Shown: piece after piece, positions 8,481 through 17,349 of the stretch
Layout of the letters: the number at the start of each line of letters is the position of its first letter
Numbering within the stretch: the stretch's first letter is position 1
Source of the DNA: Aeoliella mucimassa
GTDB lineage: Bacteria; Planctomycetota; Planctomycetia; Pirellulales; Lacipirellulaceae
DNA: 64,000 nt
Direction of reading: 5' to 3'
Assembly: GCF_007748035.1 (NCBI RefSeq)
Contig: NZ_CP036278.1
Coordinates: 1,240,001 to 1,304,000, forward strand
Translations under genes and position numbers: made by a program
The notes under the pieces: model-generated
What the model saw: only the letters and a program-made list of their open reading frames with translations
Database searches by the model: none
What the model was told of the DNA's origin: nothing

Positions 8481-9464
8481 ATGACTCGCACATCTTTCTT
8501 TATGGCTTTGGCTTGCTTGGCCATCTCGGCTACTGCTGCCAACGCCGCTACCGTGACCGCTACGATCGTTCCCGGCGAAAATAATTCCTATGGTTTGTAC
8601 GCTCAGGTAACTGATGGTGCAGATACGACTCAAGGTATCGGTGCTTTCAACTTCCAGCTAACCGGTTTAGATGCTCTCGGTATCGACGGTGGTAGCGATG
8701 TGACTTTTACCCCGGAAGTGTTAGGTGGTTTTTCTCCCGCCTTCGCTACTGCTGGCTTCCCCACCATTAGTGGTTCCAGTGCTTCCTCCGATCGTTTTGG
8801 TGCTGGTGGTGTTCAATCGCTCGTTAGTGGTAACGCTACTGCTGTAGCCATCTTTGACATTGGCGAAACCGATGTCTTTTACGATCTGTCGGACGTTGCC
8901 AATCCTGGTGTTGACGTTAACACCGCTGCTAACGCTCTGCTGGGTACCTTCACTGTTGCTGGTACCACTGAGCTGTCTCAGGCTAACTTTAGTGCAACTT
9001 TCGGTTTGTTCCCCAATGGTTACACTGGTGGTGCGACCCAAGAGCCTACTGTTGCGATGGCTTGGGGCGGCACTGTCGATCCAGTTGCTGTTCCTAGCCT
9101 CACCGATGGAAGCACCATCAGCCTGCAAGGTGCTTTCTCCGACTACAGCGGTCTGCTCGAAGATGCCGTGACCTTCACTAACGACGGTGGCGGTACTCTG
9201 GAAATCCTGAGTGTTGCTATCGAGAACGAATCGGTTGCTGGTATGTTTGGTGCTTCGGAAGATGGTCTTGCTGTCGACCTGAGCCTCGACCTGCCTTTGG
9301 CCTACAGCCTTCCCCCAGCCACTGTTGTTACGGGTGACTTGGTTGTTTCGACCAACGGTGGTGACTTCAGCTTCCCGCTGACCGCCACTGTTCCTGAGCC
9401 CAGCACTGTGGCTCTGGCCGGTTTGGCCCTCGTCGGCTTGGTTGGCTTCGCCCGCCGCAAGTAA
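8481..9464 (+). CDS. Secreted PEP-CTERM protein
   Basis: 327 residues. There is a signal peptide at about 1-22 (ISATAANAA), then a long beta-rich, Thr/Gly-rich body, and a canonical PEP-CTERM tail (VPEPSTVALAGLALVGLVGF then ARRK). No dockerin loop is present, unlike the two preceding PEP-CTERM proteins. A stretch at about residues 235-310 (FTNDGGGTLEILSVAIENES) resembles the Ig-like domains of exported structural proteins, but this is a weak match. The gene is followed by a strong terminator, so it probably ends its transcript. The function is unknown; a surface or matrix protein is inferred from the sorting signal. Confidence 0.8.
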   Translation: MTRTSFFMALACLAISATAANAATVTATIVPGENNSYGLYAQVTDGADTTQGIGAFNFQLTGLDALGIDGGSDVTFTPEVLGGFSPAFATAGFPTISGSSASSDRFGAGGVQSLVSGNATAVAIFDIGETDVFYDLSDVANPGVDVNTAANALLGTFTVAGTTELSQANFSATFGLFPNGYTGGATQEPTVAMAWGGTVDPVAVPSLTDGSTISLQGAFSDYSGLLEDAVTFTNDGGGTLEILSVAIENESVAGMFGASEDGLAVDLSLDLPLAYSLPPATVVTGDLVVSTNGGDFSFPLTATVPEPSTVALAGLALVGLVGFARRK

Positions 9465-9511
9465 GCTGAGCGATGCTCTTCGCAGCTAAAGCGAAGAACC
9501 TAAAAACTACG

Positions 9512-9546
9512 ACCGGGGCCGAGTTTTACTCGGCCCCGGTTTTTTT
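9512..9546 (+). terminator. Rho-independent terminator
   Basis: A 12-bp perfect stem (accggggccgag / ctcggccccggt) with loop tttta is followed at once by TTTTTT. It lies 48 bases after the PEP-CTERM stop codon. Confidence 0.9.
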
Positions 9547-9770
9547 GTTGACTGCGTGCTATTATTCCCTAAGAGGACCGTTTAGCCACTTGCAGCTAAC
9601 TAAGGGGGTGATTTACATTACTGAATATTGGGTATCCCATTGCTTCTCTAGGTGGTACCCACCTCTCAGCCATACGACACAGACCCACCTATTGCGTGAT
9701 TAAGTTTGTGCCTTGACATAATTGGCGTGCCGCAGGCTCGCTGCTGTTGCTTTCGGAAAGGACCGGATCT

Positions 9771-10094
9771 ATGCCCTTATTTGAAGTCGAGACAGACAAC
9801 CATATCATCATCACCTGGGCGGAAGACGCCGACTCGGCCACAGGCGTGGTTAGCGATGCTTACCCGTCGGAGAACGTAATTCGCATGACGAAGCGTCCCC
9901 GTGATACCTGGGTGATTTCCAAGGGCGCGCTTGGAATTACCGAGCAACTCGACATTTGCCATACCGCCCGCGATTGCCTGAACAAGGCTGCTGGCGACAA
10001 GGTACACGCCATTCGTCTCTACATGCACGAGACTGGCGTCGACCTGGAGCAGGCTCGCAAGGTAATCGAGTCCAACATGGTTCTTGGTTGGTAG
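9771..10094 (+). CDS. Small conserved protein with an L7/L12 C-terminal-like end
   Basis: 107 residues. The ATG at 9771 is preferred over an upstream TTG because GGAAAGGA lies at a normal distance before it. The N-terminal two thirds (MPLFEVETDNHIIITWAED) is acidic and unlike anything I can name. The last 35 residues, GDKVHAIRLYMHETGVDLEQ then ARKVIE, follow the pattern of the ribosomal protein L7/L12 C-terminal domain (K-x-AI-x-x-x-R-E-x-TG-L-x-E-A-K-x-x-V-E), the domain that recruits translation GTPases. Similar stand-alone versions exist in other bacteria, mostly uncharacterised. The gene stands alone between terminators. Confidence 0.65.
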   Translation: MPLFEVETDNHIIITWAEDADSATGVVSDAYPSENVIRMTKRPRDTWVISKGALGITEQLDICHTARDCLNKAAGDKVHAIRLYMHETGVDLEQARKVIESNMVLGW

Positions 10095-10261
10095 CCAGCC
10101 AAGTGACTGTTTGATCGTAAGCCACAGACGGCAAGTCCCAACCAACTGGGCCCGTCGCACAAAAGGCGAGCACGTCGCCCAATAGGCTTACGACCCACGC
10201 CAAGCTGCTTAGCGAGGCGTGGGGGCTGAAGAGTCCAGCTTCGATGTATGATTGAAAGACA

Positions 10262-10295
10262 AAGGCCACTCTCAACGGATGTTGGGAGTGGCCTT
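10262..10295 (-). terminator. Rho-independent terminator for the lipoprotein gene
   Basis: A 15-bp stem with one G-T pair (aaggccactctcaac / gttgggagtggcctt) and loop ggat. Read on the minus strand it is followed by TTGTCTTTC. It lies 32 bases beyond the lipoprotein stop codon. Confidence 0.7.
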
Positions 10296-10326
10296 GCTGT
10301 TGGATTCTCAGGTATCTGCCGATCGA

Positions 10327-11190
10327 CTAGCGTAGAGCGGGTGTCCCGTAGGCACTACTGCCATTCGTCGTACCGGTACCGGTAGGACGTGTCGCTATAT
10401 TAACAGCACCAGTCGAGGGATAGGTGCTCGTTCCACCAGGGCGGTACCCGCCCGGCGAAGCCGGTACTTCGACGGTTGCTACAGACGAAGCACCCGTGCT
10501 GCTTTGAGCAGCGGGTGAGGCAGCTGGACTACCTGCAGGCTGCGAAGCGTTTGCAGCACCTGGTGTCGAGCTAAGCGAGCCGAAACTATCGATAGAAGGT
10601 ATTTCGGGCATCGGAGGCACCGAAATCTGCCCCATCAGCTGATTGGTTGCGTCTTCCAATCCCGCAGTGGTTTCTTTGCCAATCTGGGTGGTAGTCTCCG
10701 CGTACTGCTTGTAGAGTTCATTTCCGCTGGCGAGCATCGGGAACGAGCTAGCAGCAGAGCCGCTGTCGCTGGTGGCTGCAGGCGCTGGTGCAGTGGCCGA
10801 AGCCACTGAGTACGGGCTCGTCTGCGGAGCAACGGAAGGTGTGCTTGTTGGGGCAGCGGCCGCTGTGGCACTGCTAGCCGGCGGTGTGTACATCGGCGGT
10901 GTTGCGGGGAACACCGAGCTATCGACAGGCGGCGCCGACGGAACGGTGCTAGCAATCGAGGGCGATGGTGGTGCACTAGCACCAGGAGCAGTGCTCTCGG
11001 TGGTTGCAGCAAACTGAGCCGAGGGCAGTTCGGGTGCTGGAGGTGCTTCGGCTACGGCCGTGTCGGCACTGCCGTTCCACATTCTTGCCGGATTCATCCA
11101 GGCAAAGCGGGAAGCGGAAGATTGGCAACCTGTTGCCGCAGTAAGCGTAAACAGTGCCATCGCAAGTACGGTATATTTCGTTGTCTTCAT
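10327..11190 (-). CDS. Proline/alanine/serine-rich lipoprotein
   Basis: 287 residues from the ATG at 11190, which has GAAGG ten bases before it; an ATG three codons upstream is also possible. Residues 1-22 form a lipoprotein signal with the lipobox TAATGC, so the mature protein should be lipid-anchored at Cys22. Most of the rest is low-complexity Pro, Ala, Ser and Thr (for example PPAPELPSAQ and APAPAATSDS), with one more ordered patch around NELYKQYAETTTQIGKETTA. No known domain was recognised. The gene lies upstream of its own terminator and reads alone. Confidence 0.7.
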   Translation of the reverse strand: MKTTKYTVLAMALFTLTAATGCQSSASRFAWMNPARMWNGSADTAVAEAPPAPELPSAQFAATTESTAPGASAPPSPSIASTVPSAPPVDSSVFPATPPMYTPPASSATAAAAPTSTPSVAPQTSPYSVASATAPAPAATSDSGSAASSFPMLASGNELYKQYAETTTQIGKETTAGLEDATNQLMGQISVPPMPEIPSIDSFGSLSSTPGAANASQPAGSPAASPAAQSSTGASSVATVEVPASPGGYRPGGTSTYPSTGAVNIATRPTGTGTTNGSSAYGTPALR

Positions 11191-11357
11191 GGCGTCCATG
11201 CCTTCGATAGGTCCAACGATTGTGCGATCCTGGCGCGAGTCATCCTGTACTCGTGCTACTACTCAGGACTCGCCACTTGTGAAAGTGGTTCAATGGGGGA
11301 AATCGGTCAACTGGGCAGGTTGGCTTCAGTCGACTTAACCTGTTCGGCACAATCCAA

Positions 11358-11393
11358 TAAAAAAAGCCGCACGCCAGCTAGGTGGCGCGCGGC
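11358..11393 (-). terminator. Rho-independent terminator after superoxide dismutase
   Basis: On the minus strand an 11-bp stem with one wobble (gccgcgcgcca / tggcgtgcggc) is followed by TTTTTTTATTG. It lies about 60 bases beyond the sod stop codon. Confidence 0.9.
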
Positions 11394-11450
11394 GATTATA
11401 GATAGCCGACTCTCGACGTCAACACCGATTGTTGTCGGTGCTAGCATCCA

Positions 11451-12056
11451 CTACTTGGCAGCCGCGTACAGCTTACCAACGGCTTCCCAGTCGACGACAT
11501 TCCAGAAGGCGTCGATATAGTCGGGGCGGCGATTTTGGTAGTTCAGATAGTAGGCGTGTTCCCAAACGTCGAGGCCCAAGATCGGGGTACGACCTTCCAT
11601 CCAGGGATTGTCCTGGTTGGGGGTGCTTTCGACCTTCAGCTTGCCGCCATCCACACTCAGCCAGGCCCAACCGCTACCGAAGCGAGTCGCAGCCGCGTTG
11701 GCGAATGCTTCCTTGAACTTCTCGAAACCACCGAGTTCCGAGTCGATCGCGGCCGCCAGGTCGCCGGTGGGGGTGCCACCGCCGTTGGGGCTCATGATGG
11801 TCCAGAACAACGAGTGATTGGCGTGGCCGCCGCCGTTGTTTCGTACCGCGCCTTGGATGTCGGCGGGTAGGGTGTCGAGCTTGCCGCAAAGCTCTTCGAT
11901 CGGCATGTCGGCAACGTCAGCCGATTCCAATGCGGCGTTTACCTTCGATACGTAGGCATTGTGATGCTTGCCATGATGGATTTCCATCGTCTTGGCATCG
12001 ATATGCGGTTCCAGGGCATCGAACGCGTACGGCAGTTCGGGTAGGGTGTATGCCAT
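11451..12056 (-). CDS. sodA: Superoxide dismutase, Mn type
   Basis: 201 residues, full length for the Fe/Mn superoxide dismutase family; it converts superoxide to oxygen and hydrogen peroxide in the cytoplasm (no signal peptide). Metal ligands are in place: H27 (MEIHHGKHH), H81 ([10 protein letters not shown]), D163 and H167 ([10 protein letters not shown]). The Gly at 77 and Gln at 148 (TPNQDNPW) are the pattern usual for manganese-using enzymes, though cambialistic use cannot be excluded. A strong AGGAGG sequence lies eight bases before the ATG. It is a single gene with its own terminator. No operator was recognised. Confidence 0.95.
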   Translation of the reverse strand: MAYTLPELPYAFDALEPHIDAKTMEIHHGKHHNAYVSKVNAALESADVADMPIEELCGKLDTLPADIQGAVRNNGGGHANHSLFWTIMSPNGGGTPTGDLAAAIDSELGGFEKFKEAFANAAATRFGSGWAWLSVDGGKLKVESTPNQDNPWMEGRTPILGLDVWEHAYYLNYQNRRPDYIDAFWNVVDWEAVGKLYAAAK

Positions 12057-12280
12057 GACGGCCTCCTGTGGTTTCGTTCAACATGTCGGATCCGTACGAT
12101 TCGGCGGACCCGTGGTAGGCTACAAATAGTTAGACGCCCGTACGGCTGTCCGCTGGGGCGTCCTCTATCTGACAGCATACCGCTGCTGGTACCAAACGAC
12201 AATGAGTGAAAGTGCATTCCCCGCGGTAAACACGCGAAGACTTTCGCTGCTGGCCACGCAACCGACGCGCGCTGTGTGCC

Positions 12281-12544
12281 TTAGAAATCGGCGGGAATAT
12301 TCAGGTCGGTCAGCAGTTGGGCTAACCGCAGGCGCTGCTCATCGATGGCGACCATCTGTTCCTGAATCCTCTTGAACAGTTGCTTGGTCTCCTCGTTGGA
12401 TTCGCTAGCGGTTTTGCTGGTTTCGCCTTGATCGACTCGGATTTCGCAGTCGGTCCAAATGGCGAATGCCTCGTCGAGCAACGGCGGGTTCGAGCCGGTC
12501 GACTTGATGGGAGCAAGCGTGTTGGTAGCTGTGGAGGTAGACAT
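12281..12544 (-). CDS. Small hypothetical protein
   Basis: 87 residues with no known domain. The N-terminal half is Ser/Thr-rich; the C-terminal half is strongly helical and charged (KQLFKRIQEQMVAIDEQRLR), likely a coiled coil. It starts 32 bases after the stop of the GGDEF protein on the same strand, so the two are probably co-transcribed. No strong ribosome-binding site is visible. A regulatory partner role is possible but unsupported. Confidence 0.55.
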   Translation of the reverse strand: MSTSTATNTLAPIKSTGSNPPLLDEAFAIWTDCEIRVDQGETSKTASESNEETKQLFKRIQEQMVAIDEQRLRLAQLLTDLNIPADF

Positions 12545-12576
12545 GGCTGGGCGAGGGGAGTTGGGTGGTTAGGCGA

Positions 12577-14799
12577 TTACAGCTCTTGGGGCTCGAGCTC
12601 GGTGTTTTGTTCCTTGGCCATCAGGTAAGACCGCAAGCTGCCGAGCAGCAGCCGGGCGCGTTCGGCCACTAAGCTGCGGCGGCGGTCGCGTTCGCGTTTG
12701 GGACGGATTTTCACGTTGGCCAACGTCGCGGCGTATTCTCCGCCGGCCAGGTTGGACGAATTCGTTTTCGCCTGGCGTTGTTGACTGAACTGCACTTCGA
12801 CCACATAGGGCACGCGTTGTGGGCCGAGTTTGCCTTGAGCGGTTTCGGTGACTTCGAGTTTCACCTGGTCTTCGGTCACCAGCACAATGCGTGCTTTGCG
12901 GTCGGAGATGAATCCACGCAGCTTCTCGATCGCGATATCCACCGGCACGTTGGTAACCAGGGCCGTATCGATCAGGGCGTTGCCTTTCCAAGGCTTGAAG
13001 GTGAACCAGCGATTCTTGGGTGGTTCCTCGGGCATGCCGGCGCCGAGTTGCACCACCTGATTGCGACCTTGGTCCTTGGCCTGCAGCAACGCTCGGTCGG
13101 AGCGTCGCAGCATCGACTCGGGGGTATCGCCAGGTTGCAGTTCAGTAACTCCGAAGCTAGCAGTGACTGTGTGGTTTGCCAGCTTCTCGTGCGTCGTTTC
13201 GCTGAGCTTCTTCCGCATCGCTTCGGCGCGGGAGGCCGCAGTGGCGTTGTCGCAGTCGGCGCACAGCACGGTGAACTCTTCGCCGCCGTAGCGGGCAACC
13301 AGGTCGCCCGAGCGGCACATCGACTTCAGCAGCGAGGCGAAATTCACAATCGCTTCGTCACCGGCTTGATGGCCGAATGTGTCGTTGATGTATTTGAAGT
13401 GATCGATGTCGGCCATGATCAGGCTGCAGGTCAGCTCGGTATCCTGATGAGCTTCGACGAACAGCGATAGCATGCGATCGAACTCGGCGCGGTTCGCCAC
13501 TTGGGTGAGCGGATCGCGAATCATTTGGGCGTGCAATGCCTGGCAACGTTCTTCGAGCGTGGTCTCGCTCGAGGCGTCGTGCAGCAGAATGGTCGCTCCG
13601 CAAGCTTTGCGGTTGTCGTCGTACACGGGAATCACGTGCAAGTCGATCGTCACATGGCGACCGCTACGTCCCAGTACTCCCACGCGTTCGAGCACTTGTA
13701 TGCCGCTGGCAATACTCTTGGAAACGGGGCAATCGTCGTCGTCGATCAGGCTCCCTTTTTGATCCGACATCTGTAGCAAGCTAGGCTGGAAGTTCCGTCC
13801 GCAAACCGCGGCACCGGCAATGCCAGTGAGCCGTTCGGCACCGGTGTTCCACATGAAGATCTGTTGCTGATTGTTCACGAACACCACACCGTCGTGCATA
13901 TTCTCGACCAGCTTCTGTTCGAACAGCGTGTTCGTGCCTCGCTGCCGGCGGTCGCCAGGGCGAGTGGTCGCTGTGGTGGGATACGTTTCCCACGAGGTCG
14001 ACAGGTGCGACAGTTCCGCTAGCCATTGACTGGCCACCTGATCGCTCAGTACGCGTTGATCGCGCGAGATCAGCTCGGCAAACGATTTGACCAGCTTGTG
14101 ATCGAATTGCCGACCAGCAAAGTCGAACAGCTCGGCAACGGCTCGCTCGCGCGAACGAGCGCGGCGATACACGTGGTCGGTGGTCATCGAGTCAAACGCG
14201 TCGACAATCGCCAGCATACGGGCGGCCTGAGGAATCTGGTCGCCTGCTAGCGGAAGCTCCTTGTTCGAGCCATCGAACCAGGCCGCCGCGGTCAGGATGG
14301 TGTCGAGTACGAACTGCGGAGCACCGGTGGTGGTCAGCATTTCCACCGCCAGTTGGCGGCAGCCCGCCATCGCTGCGGCTTCCTCCGGTTCGAGTCGACC
14401 CGGTTTCATGATGATCGAGTCGGGGACGCCGATCTTTCCGATGTCGTGTAGCAAGGCGGCTACTTCGAGCGTTTCGCGCTGCTCGCTGGTCATGTCGGTC
14501 GAGGCGGCCCAGCCGCTGCAGACCAGGGCGACCCGCAAGCTGTGGCTCGCGGTCGAGGCATGCTTGCATCGCAGGGCGGTAAATAATCCGGCCGCGGAGC
14601 CGAGTCGCGATTTCACGAGTTGTCGTTGAAAACGGCGTTCGCTGCTAGCTTCGCCGCTCGACATCAGCCCATCTTCTTGCGCAGCTTGCCCCAATCGCTG
14701 AAGTACTTCCGAAACCCGGTGATTCACGGGCACAGTTGGTACCTCCTGAGCCTGCCGCTCGTCTGGCGCTATCGGTTTTAGCGGGGTGGGCTCGATCAT
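12577..14799 (-). CDS. Diguanylate cyclase with degenerate HD-GYP-like and PAS domains
   Basis: 740 residues from the ATG at 14799; the open frame continues far upstream but without coding character. Residues about 75-245 resemble an HD-GYP domain: H86, H118-D119 in LLHDIGKIGVPD, and AIVDAFDSMTTD are kept, but the HHE and GYP signatures are replaced (AAWFDGSNKELP). Phosphodiesterase activity is therefore doubtful. Residues about 290-415 are a PAS-type domain (NMHDGVVFVNNQQQIFMWN). Residues about 425-560 are a GGDEF domain with active-site GGEEF at 505-509 and an RxxD inhibitory site (RSGD, 496-499) exactly five residues before it, so synthesis of cyclic di-GMP with product inhibition is predicted. 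A basic C-terminal region of about 170 residues is unassigned. Confidence 0.85.
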   Translation of the reverse strand: MIEPTPLKPIAPDERQAQEVPTVPVNHRVSEVLQRLGQAAQEDGLMSSGEASSERRFQRQLVKSRLGSAAGLFTALRCKHASTASHSLRVALVCSGWAASTDMTSEQRETLEVAALLHDIGKIGVPDSIIMKPGRLEPEEAAAMAGCRQLAVEMLTTTGAPQFVLDTILTAAAWFDGSNKELPLAGDQIPQAARMLAIVDAFDSMTTDHVYRRARSRERAVAELFDFAGRQFDHKLVKSFAELISRDQRVLSDQVASQWLAELSHLSTSWETYPTTATTRPGDRRQRGTNTLFEQKLVENMHDGVVFVNNQQQIFMWNTGAERLTGIAGAAVCGRNFQPSLLQMSDQKGSLIDDDDCPVSKSIASGIQVLERVGVLGRSGRHVTIDLHVIPVYDDNRKACGATILLHDASSETTLEERCQALHAQMIRDPLTQVANRAEFDRMLSLFVEAHQDTELTCSLIMADIDHFKYINDTFGHQAGDEAIVNFASLLKSMCRSGDLVARYGGEEFTVLCADCDNATAASRAEAMRKKLSETTHEKLANHTVTASFGVTELQPGDTPESMLRRSDRALLQAKDQGRNQVVQLGAGMPEEPPKNRWFTFKPWKGNALIDTALVTNVPVDIAIEKLRGFISDRKARIVLVTEDQVKLEVTETAQGKLGPQRVPYVVEVQFSQQRQAKTNSSNLAGGEYAATLANVKIRPKRERDRRRSLVAERARLLLGSLRSYLMAKEQNTELEPQEL

Positions 14800-15231
14800 G
14801 TTTGGTTCGGTAGCTAGGTGCCAGAGAGCTGGATGGGGCCGCTCTGGGCGGAATACGAAGCGTGCTTCAGGACGATAACGAAGCGTTTTTCTCCGCAACC
14901 GTAGGTCACAGGTGGACGCCAGGCAAAGGATAGAGGGGCAGGTTTGTGGAGGTTTGTGCAGCCCGCAGGTGGGCTTTATCAAGCTTCCGGCTTTCCGCTG
15001 GTCGTTAAAGTTTGCCCAGCTCACACAACCGCGACAAAGAGAACTGCATCGAGACTGGCTGATTATGTCGTAGCGATTGTGTCGAAGTGCTATGGTGCGG
15101 GCGTTAGTCACCTTGTGCGCATCGCAAGGGCGGAACGGGAAGTTGCCGCTCGAACGCCTTGCCGGGGCCTTGGCCCCTTCGCCCGCCGCGCATCTCCCTC
15201 TGAACTGCAACCCTCTCAGGAACCTCACGAT
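14800..15231. other. Divergent promoter region, no gene seen
   Basis: It separates the minus-strand GGDEF gene from the plus-strand membrane protein. A frame is open through part of it on the plus strand, but the sequence lacks coding character and the ATG at 15232 has the better ribosome-binding site. A small GC hairpin (ggggcc-tt-ggcccc) lies at 15164-15177. Confidence 0.4.
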
Positions 15232-16416
15232 ATGAGTGGTGCCCGACAAGGACGTCGACGTCGCATCCTGCAAGAAGAAGTACTTAGTGCCTCGCGAGAG
15301 CTTTCGGCTCTTACTTCCGACGAGAATGCCGAGACCAGTGAACCCACCCGCGGCGAAGGTCGCCGGTACGCGCTGCCCGAAGCGAGTGTAGCCGGGGCGC
15401 TGGCCAAACATCATTTTCCTTCCCACCTGATGGCTCCGGTGGGGGGAATCGTCGCCAGCGTTGTCACTGTGGCTGCTCTGGCTGCCATGCACGTCTACCA
15501 GAACCCGATCTCTTCGCTGCTCGGCGATTCGATTCGTTCGCTGATCGACGCGGCCCAGCCAACCTCGCTGGCTAGCTGGATTGCTACCACTGCCATGTTG
15601 GCCACAGCAGGTTTTACGGCCATGGTGCTGGCGGTGCGTCGGCATCGAGTGGACGATTACCGCGGACACCATGGTTTGTGGCGCAGCGCGATCGGTTTGG
15701 CGCTGCTGCTGAGCATCGATGCCGCGACCAACCTGCATCACGTACTTGCGCAAGCCGCTGGTCACGTGACAGGGATGCAACTGATGTCGGGCAACCAAGG
15801 TTGGTGGCTGGCCATTGGCACCGTAGCCACCGGTTGGGTCGCCTTCCGGGTGTTCTCCGATATCAAAGAGAGCAAGTTGGCGACCGCCGTATTGGGGGTA
15901 GCTGCTGCAGCTGGAATGCTGGCGGTGATTGGCCCGCTGGCCGGGCTGGGTGGTTCGTCGGCTTCGGTCGTCGGTACGCTGGCCCAGGTGGGTTGCTACC
16001 TGCTGACCGCAACGGCAATTGTGAGCTACATGCGATTCCTGCGTCACGACGTAGTGGCTGGCATCGTCACCAAGCCTCACCTGACGAAGACTCCCGAATT
16101 GAAGATCGCCAAAGACTCGGCAGAGAAGACCGAATCGGCGAAGTCGAAGTCGAGCAGCAAGTCGGCCCGCAAGGTGGAGACTCCGGTCCTCGCCCAGGTG
16201 GAGGAAGAAGAGAAAGATGCCCCGCGTCGCTCGTCGAGCAAAACGAAGCGTCCACAGGCCAAGGCGAAGGCTGAAACGGCGGTTAGCGAGAGTCGTTGGA
16301 CCGACGGCAGCGATGGCTATAGCGACGACTACGACGAAGGTGGTTCCCCGCGTAAGCTCAGCAAGTCCGAGCGTAAACGACTGCGTCAAGAAAAAGCTGC
16401 TCGCCGCGCTGCTTAG
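15232..16416 (+). CDS. Multi-pass membrane protein with a charged C-terminal tail
   Basis: 394 residues from the ATG at 15232 (AGGA 12 bases before). The first 65 residues are basic and soluble (ARQGRRRRILQEE). About five transmembrane helices follow between residues 65 and 275, among them GGIVASVVTVAALAAMHVY and LATAVLGVAAAAGMLAVIG. The last 110 residues are a low-complexity charged tail rich in Lys, Ser, Glu and Asp, ending KSERKRLRQEKAARRAA, probably cytoplasmic. No named family was recognised. It is followed 27 bases later by the beta-helix protein gene on the same strand, probably one transcript. Confidence 0.65.
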   Translation: MSGARQGRRRRILQEEVLSASRELSALTSDENAETSEPTRGEGRRYALPEASVAGALAKHHFPSHLMAPVGGIVASVVTVAALAAMHVYQNPISSLLGDSIRSLIDAAQPTSLASWIATTAMLATAGFTAMVLAVRRHRVDDYRGHHGLWRSAIGLALLLSIDAATNLHHVLAQAAGHVTGMQLMSGNQGWWLAIGTVATGWVAFRVFSDIKESKLATAVLGVAAAAGMLAVIGPLAGLGGSSASVVGTLAQVGCYLLTATAIVSYMRFLRHDVVAGIVTKPHLTKTPELKIAKDSAEKTESAKSKSSSKSARKVETPVLAQVEEEEKDAPRRSSSKTKRPQAKAKAETAVSESRWTDGSDGYSDDYDEGGSPRKLSKSERKRLRQEKAARRAA

Positions 16417-16443
16417 TGCGGAGACGAAAGGAGAACGCGGATC

Positions 16444-17349
16444 ATGCGAATTGCCTTGCTCACTTGCTGCTGGATGATTTTGGTGGGGGCCACTTCGGTG
16501 GCCCCGGCCAAGACCCTGTACGTGAACAATCAGATGGGAAGCGATACGGCCAGTGGCCTTACCGCTGAACCCCAGATAGATAACGGCCCACTGAAAACCA
16601 TCGAAGCCGCTTTGATTCTGGCCGACAAGGCCGATCGAATCGTGATCGCCAACACCGGCGTCCCCTACCACGAAGCGATCAGCCTGAGCAAGCCGAACCA
16701 CAGCGGCTATCGCAACAAGCCTTTGGTGATCGAAGGCAACGGGGCGGTGCTCGATGGTACCGTGGGACATGAACTGGGCGCCTGGAAGCACGTGCAAGGC
16801 AACGTGTTTGCTATGCAACCGCGGCGGATTACCTATCAGCAACTGTTCGATGGAGCGTTGCCGCTGCAGCGAGTCGAGCTGCTCTCGACCGACGAGCTTG
16901 CCAACCTGCAACCCAAGACTTGGGGCTTGCTCGACGGGAAGATCTACTTCTGCACCGAAGAGCAAAAGATTCCCGCCGACTACGAACTCCGTCACGCAGG
17001 CCTGCAGACCGGGATCACGCTGTACATGGTTCGCCATGTACGGATCGAGAATCTGGTAGTGCAAGGTTTTCAGCAGGATGGAGTGAATGCGCATGAGTTG
17101 GTTCAGGATTGCGAGTTGGTCGACATCGACCTGCGAGCCAACGGCCGAGCAGGTCTGTCGGTAGGGGGAGTCTCACGCGTGTCGGTGTCGCAAGGCAACT
17201 TCTACGACAACGGGCGCGTGCAGGTCCGCACCGAGGGCCTCGGTGAATTAGAGCTGGCTGCCAGTGAAGTGGACGATTCCACCGCTCCTGCGTACCGGAC
17301 CAAGGGCCGCAAGTTGCTGGTGGATGGTCAGCCGATATCCGCGCCTTGA
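16444..17349 (+). CDS. Secreted right-handed beta-helix protein
   Basis: 301 residues with a signal peptide (1-22, ending APAK). The sequence has features of parallel beta-helix proteins: TLYVNNQMGSDTASGL near the start, as in many pectate-lyase-like surface proteins, then a series of short strand repeats (VRIENLVVQGFQQDGVNAHE; LSVGGVSRVSVSQGNFYDN). Family knowledge: such folds bind or cleave polysaccharides, but no catalytic motif can be named here. Its 3' end overlaps the convergent UPF0104 gene by 22 bases. It lies just after a membrane protein gene, probably in the same transcript. Confidence 0.7.
   Translation: MRIALLTCCWMILVGATSVAPAKTLYVNNQMGSDTASGLTAEPQIDNGPLKTIEAALILADKADRIVIANTGVPYHEAISLSKPNHSGYRNKPLVIEGNGAVLDGTVGHELGAWKHVQGNVFAMQPRRITYQQLFDGALPLQRVELLSTDELANLQPKTWGLLDGKIYFCTEEQKIPADYELRHAGLQTGITLYMVRHVRIENLVVQGFQQDGVNAHELVQDCELVDIDLRANGRAGLSVGGVSRVSVSQGNFYDNGRVQVRTEGLGELELAASEVDDSTAPAYRTKGRKLLVDGQPISAP

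Noticed and set aside
14800-17094. Upstream extension of the GGDEF protein frame over the membrane and beta-helix genes
   Set aside because: The extension is antisense to genes with clear signal peptides and helices, and the ATG at 14799 begins the recognisable protein.
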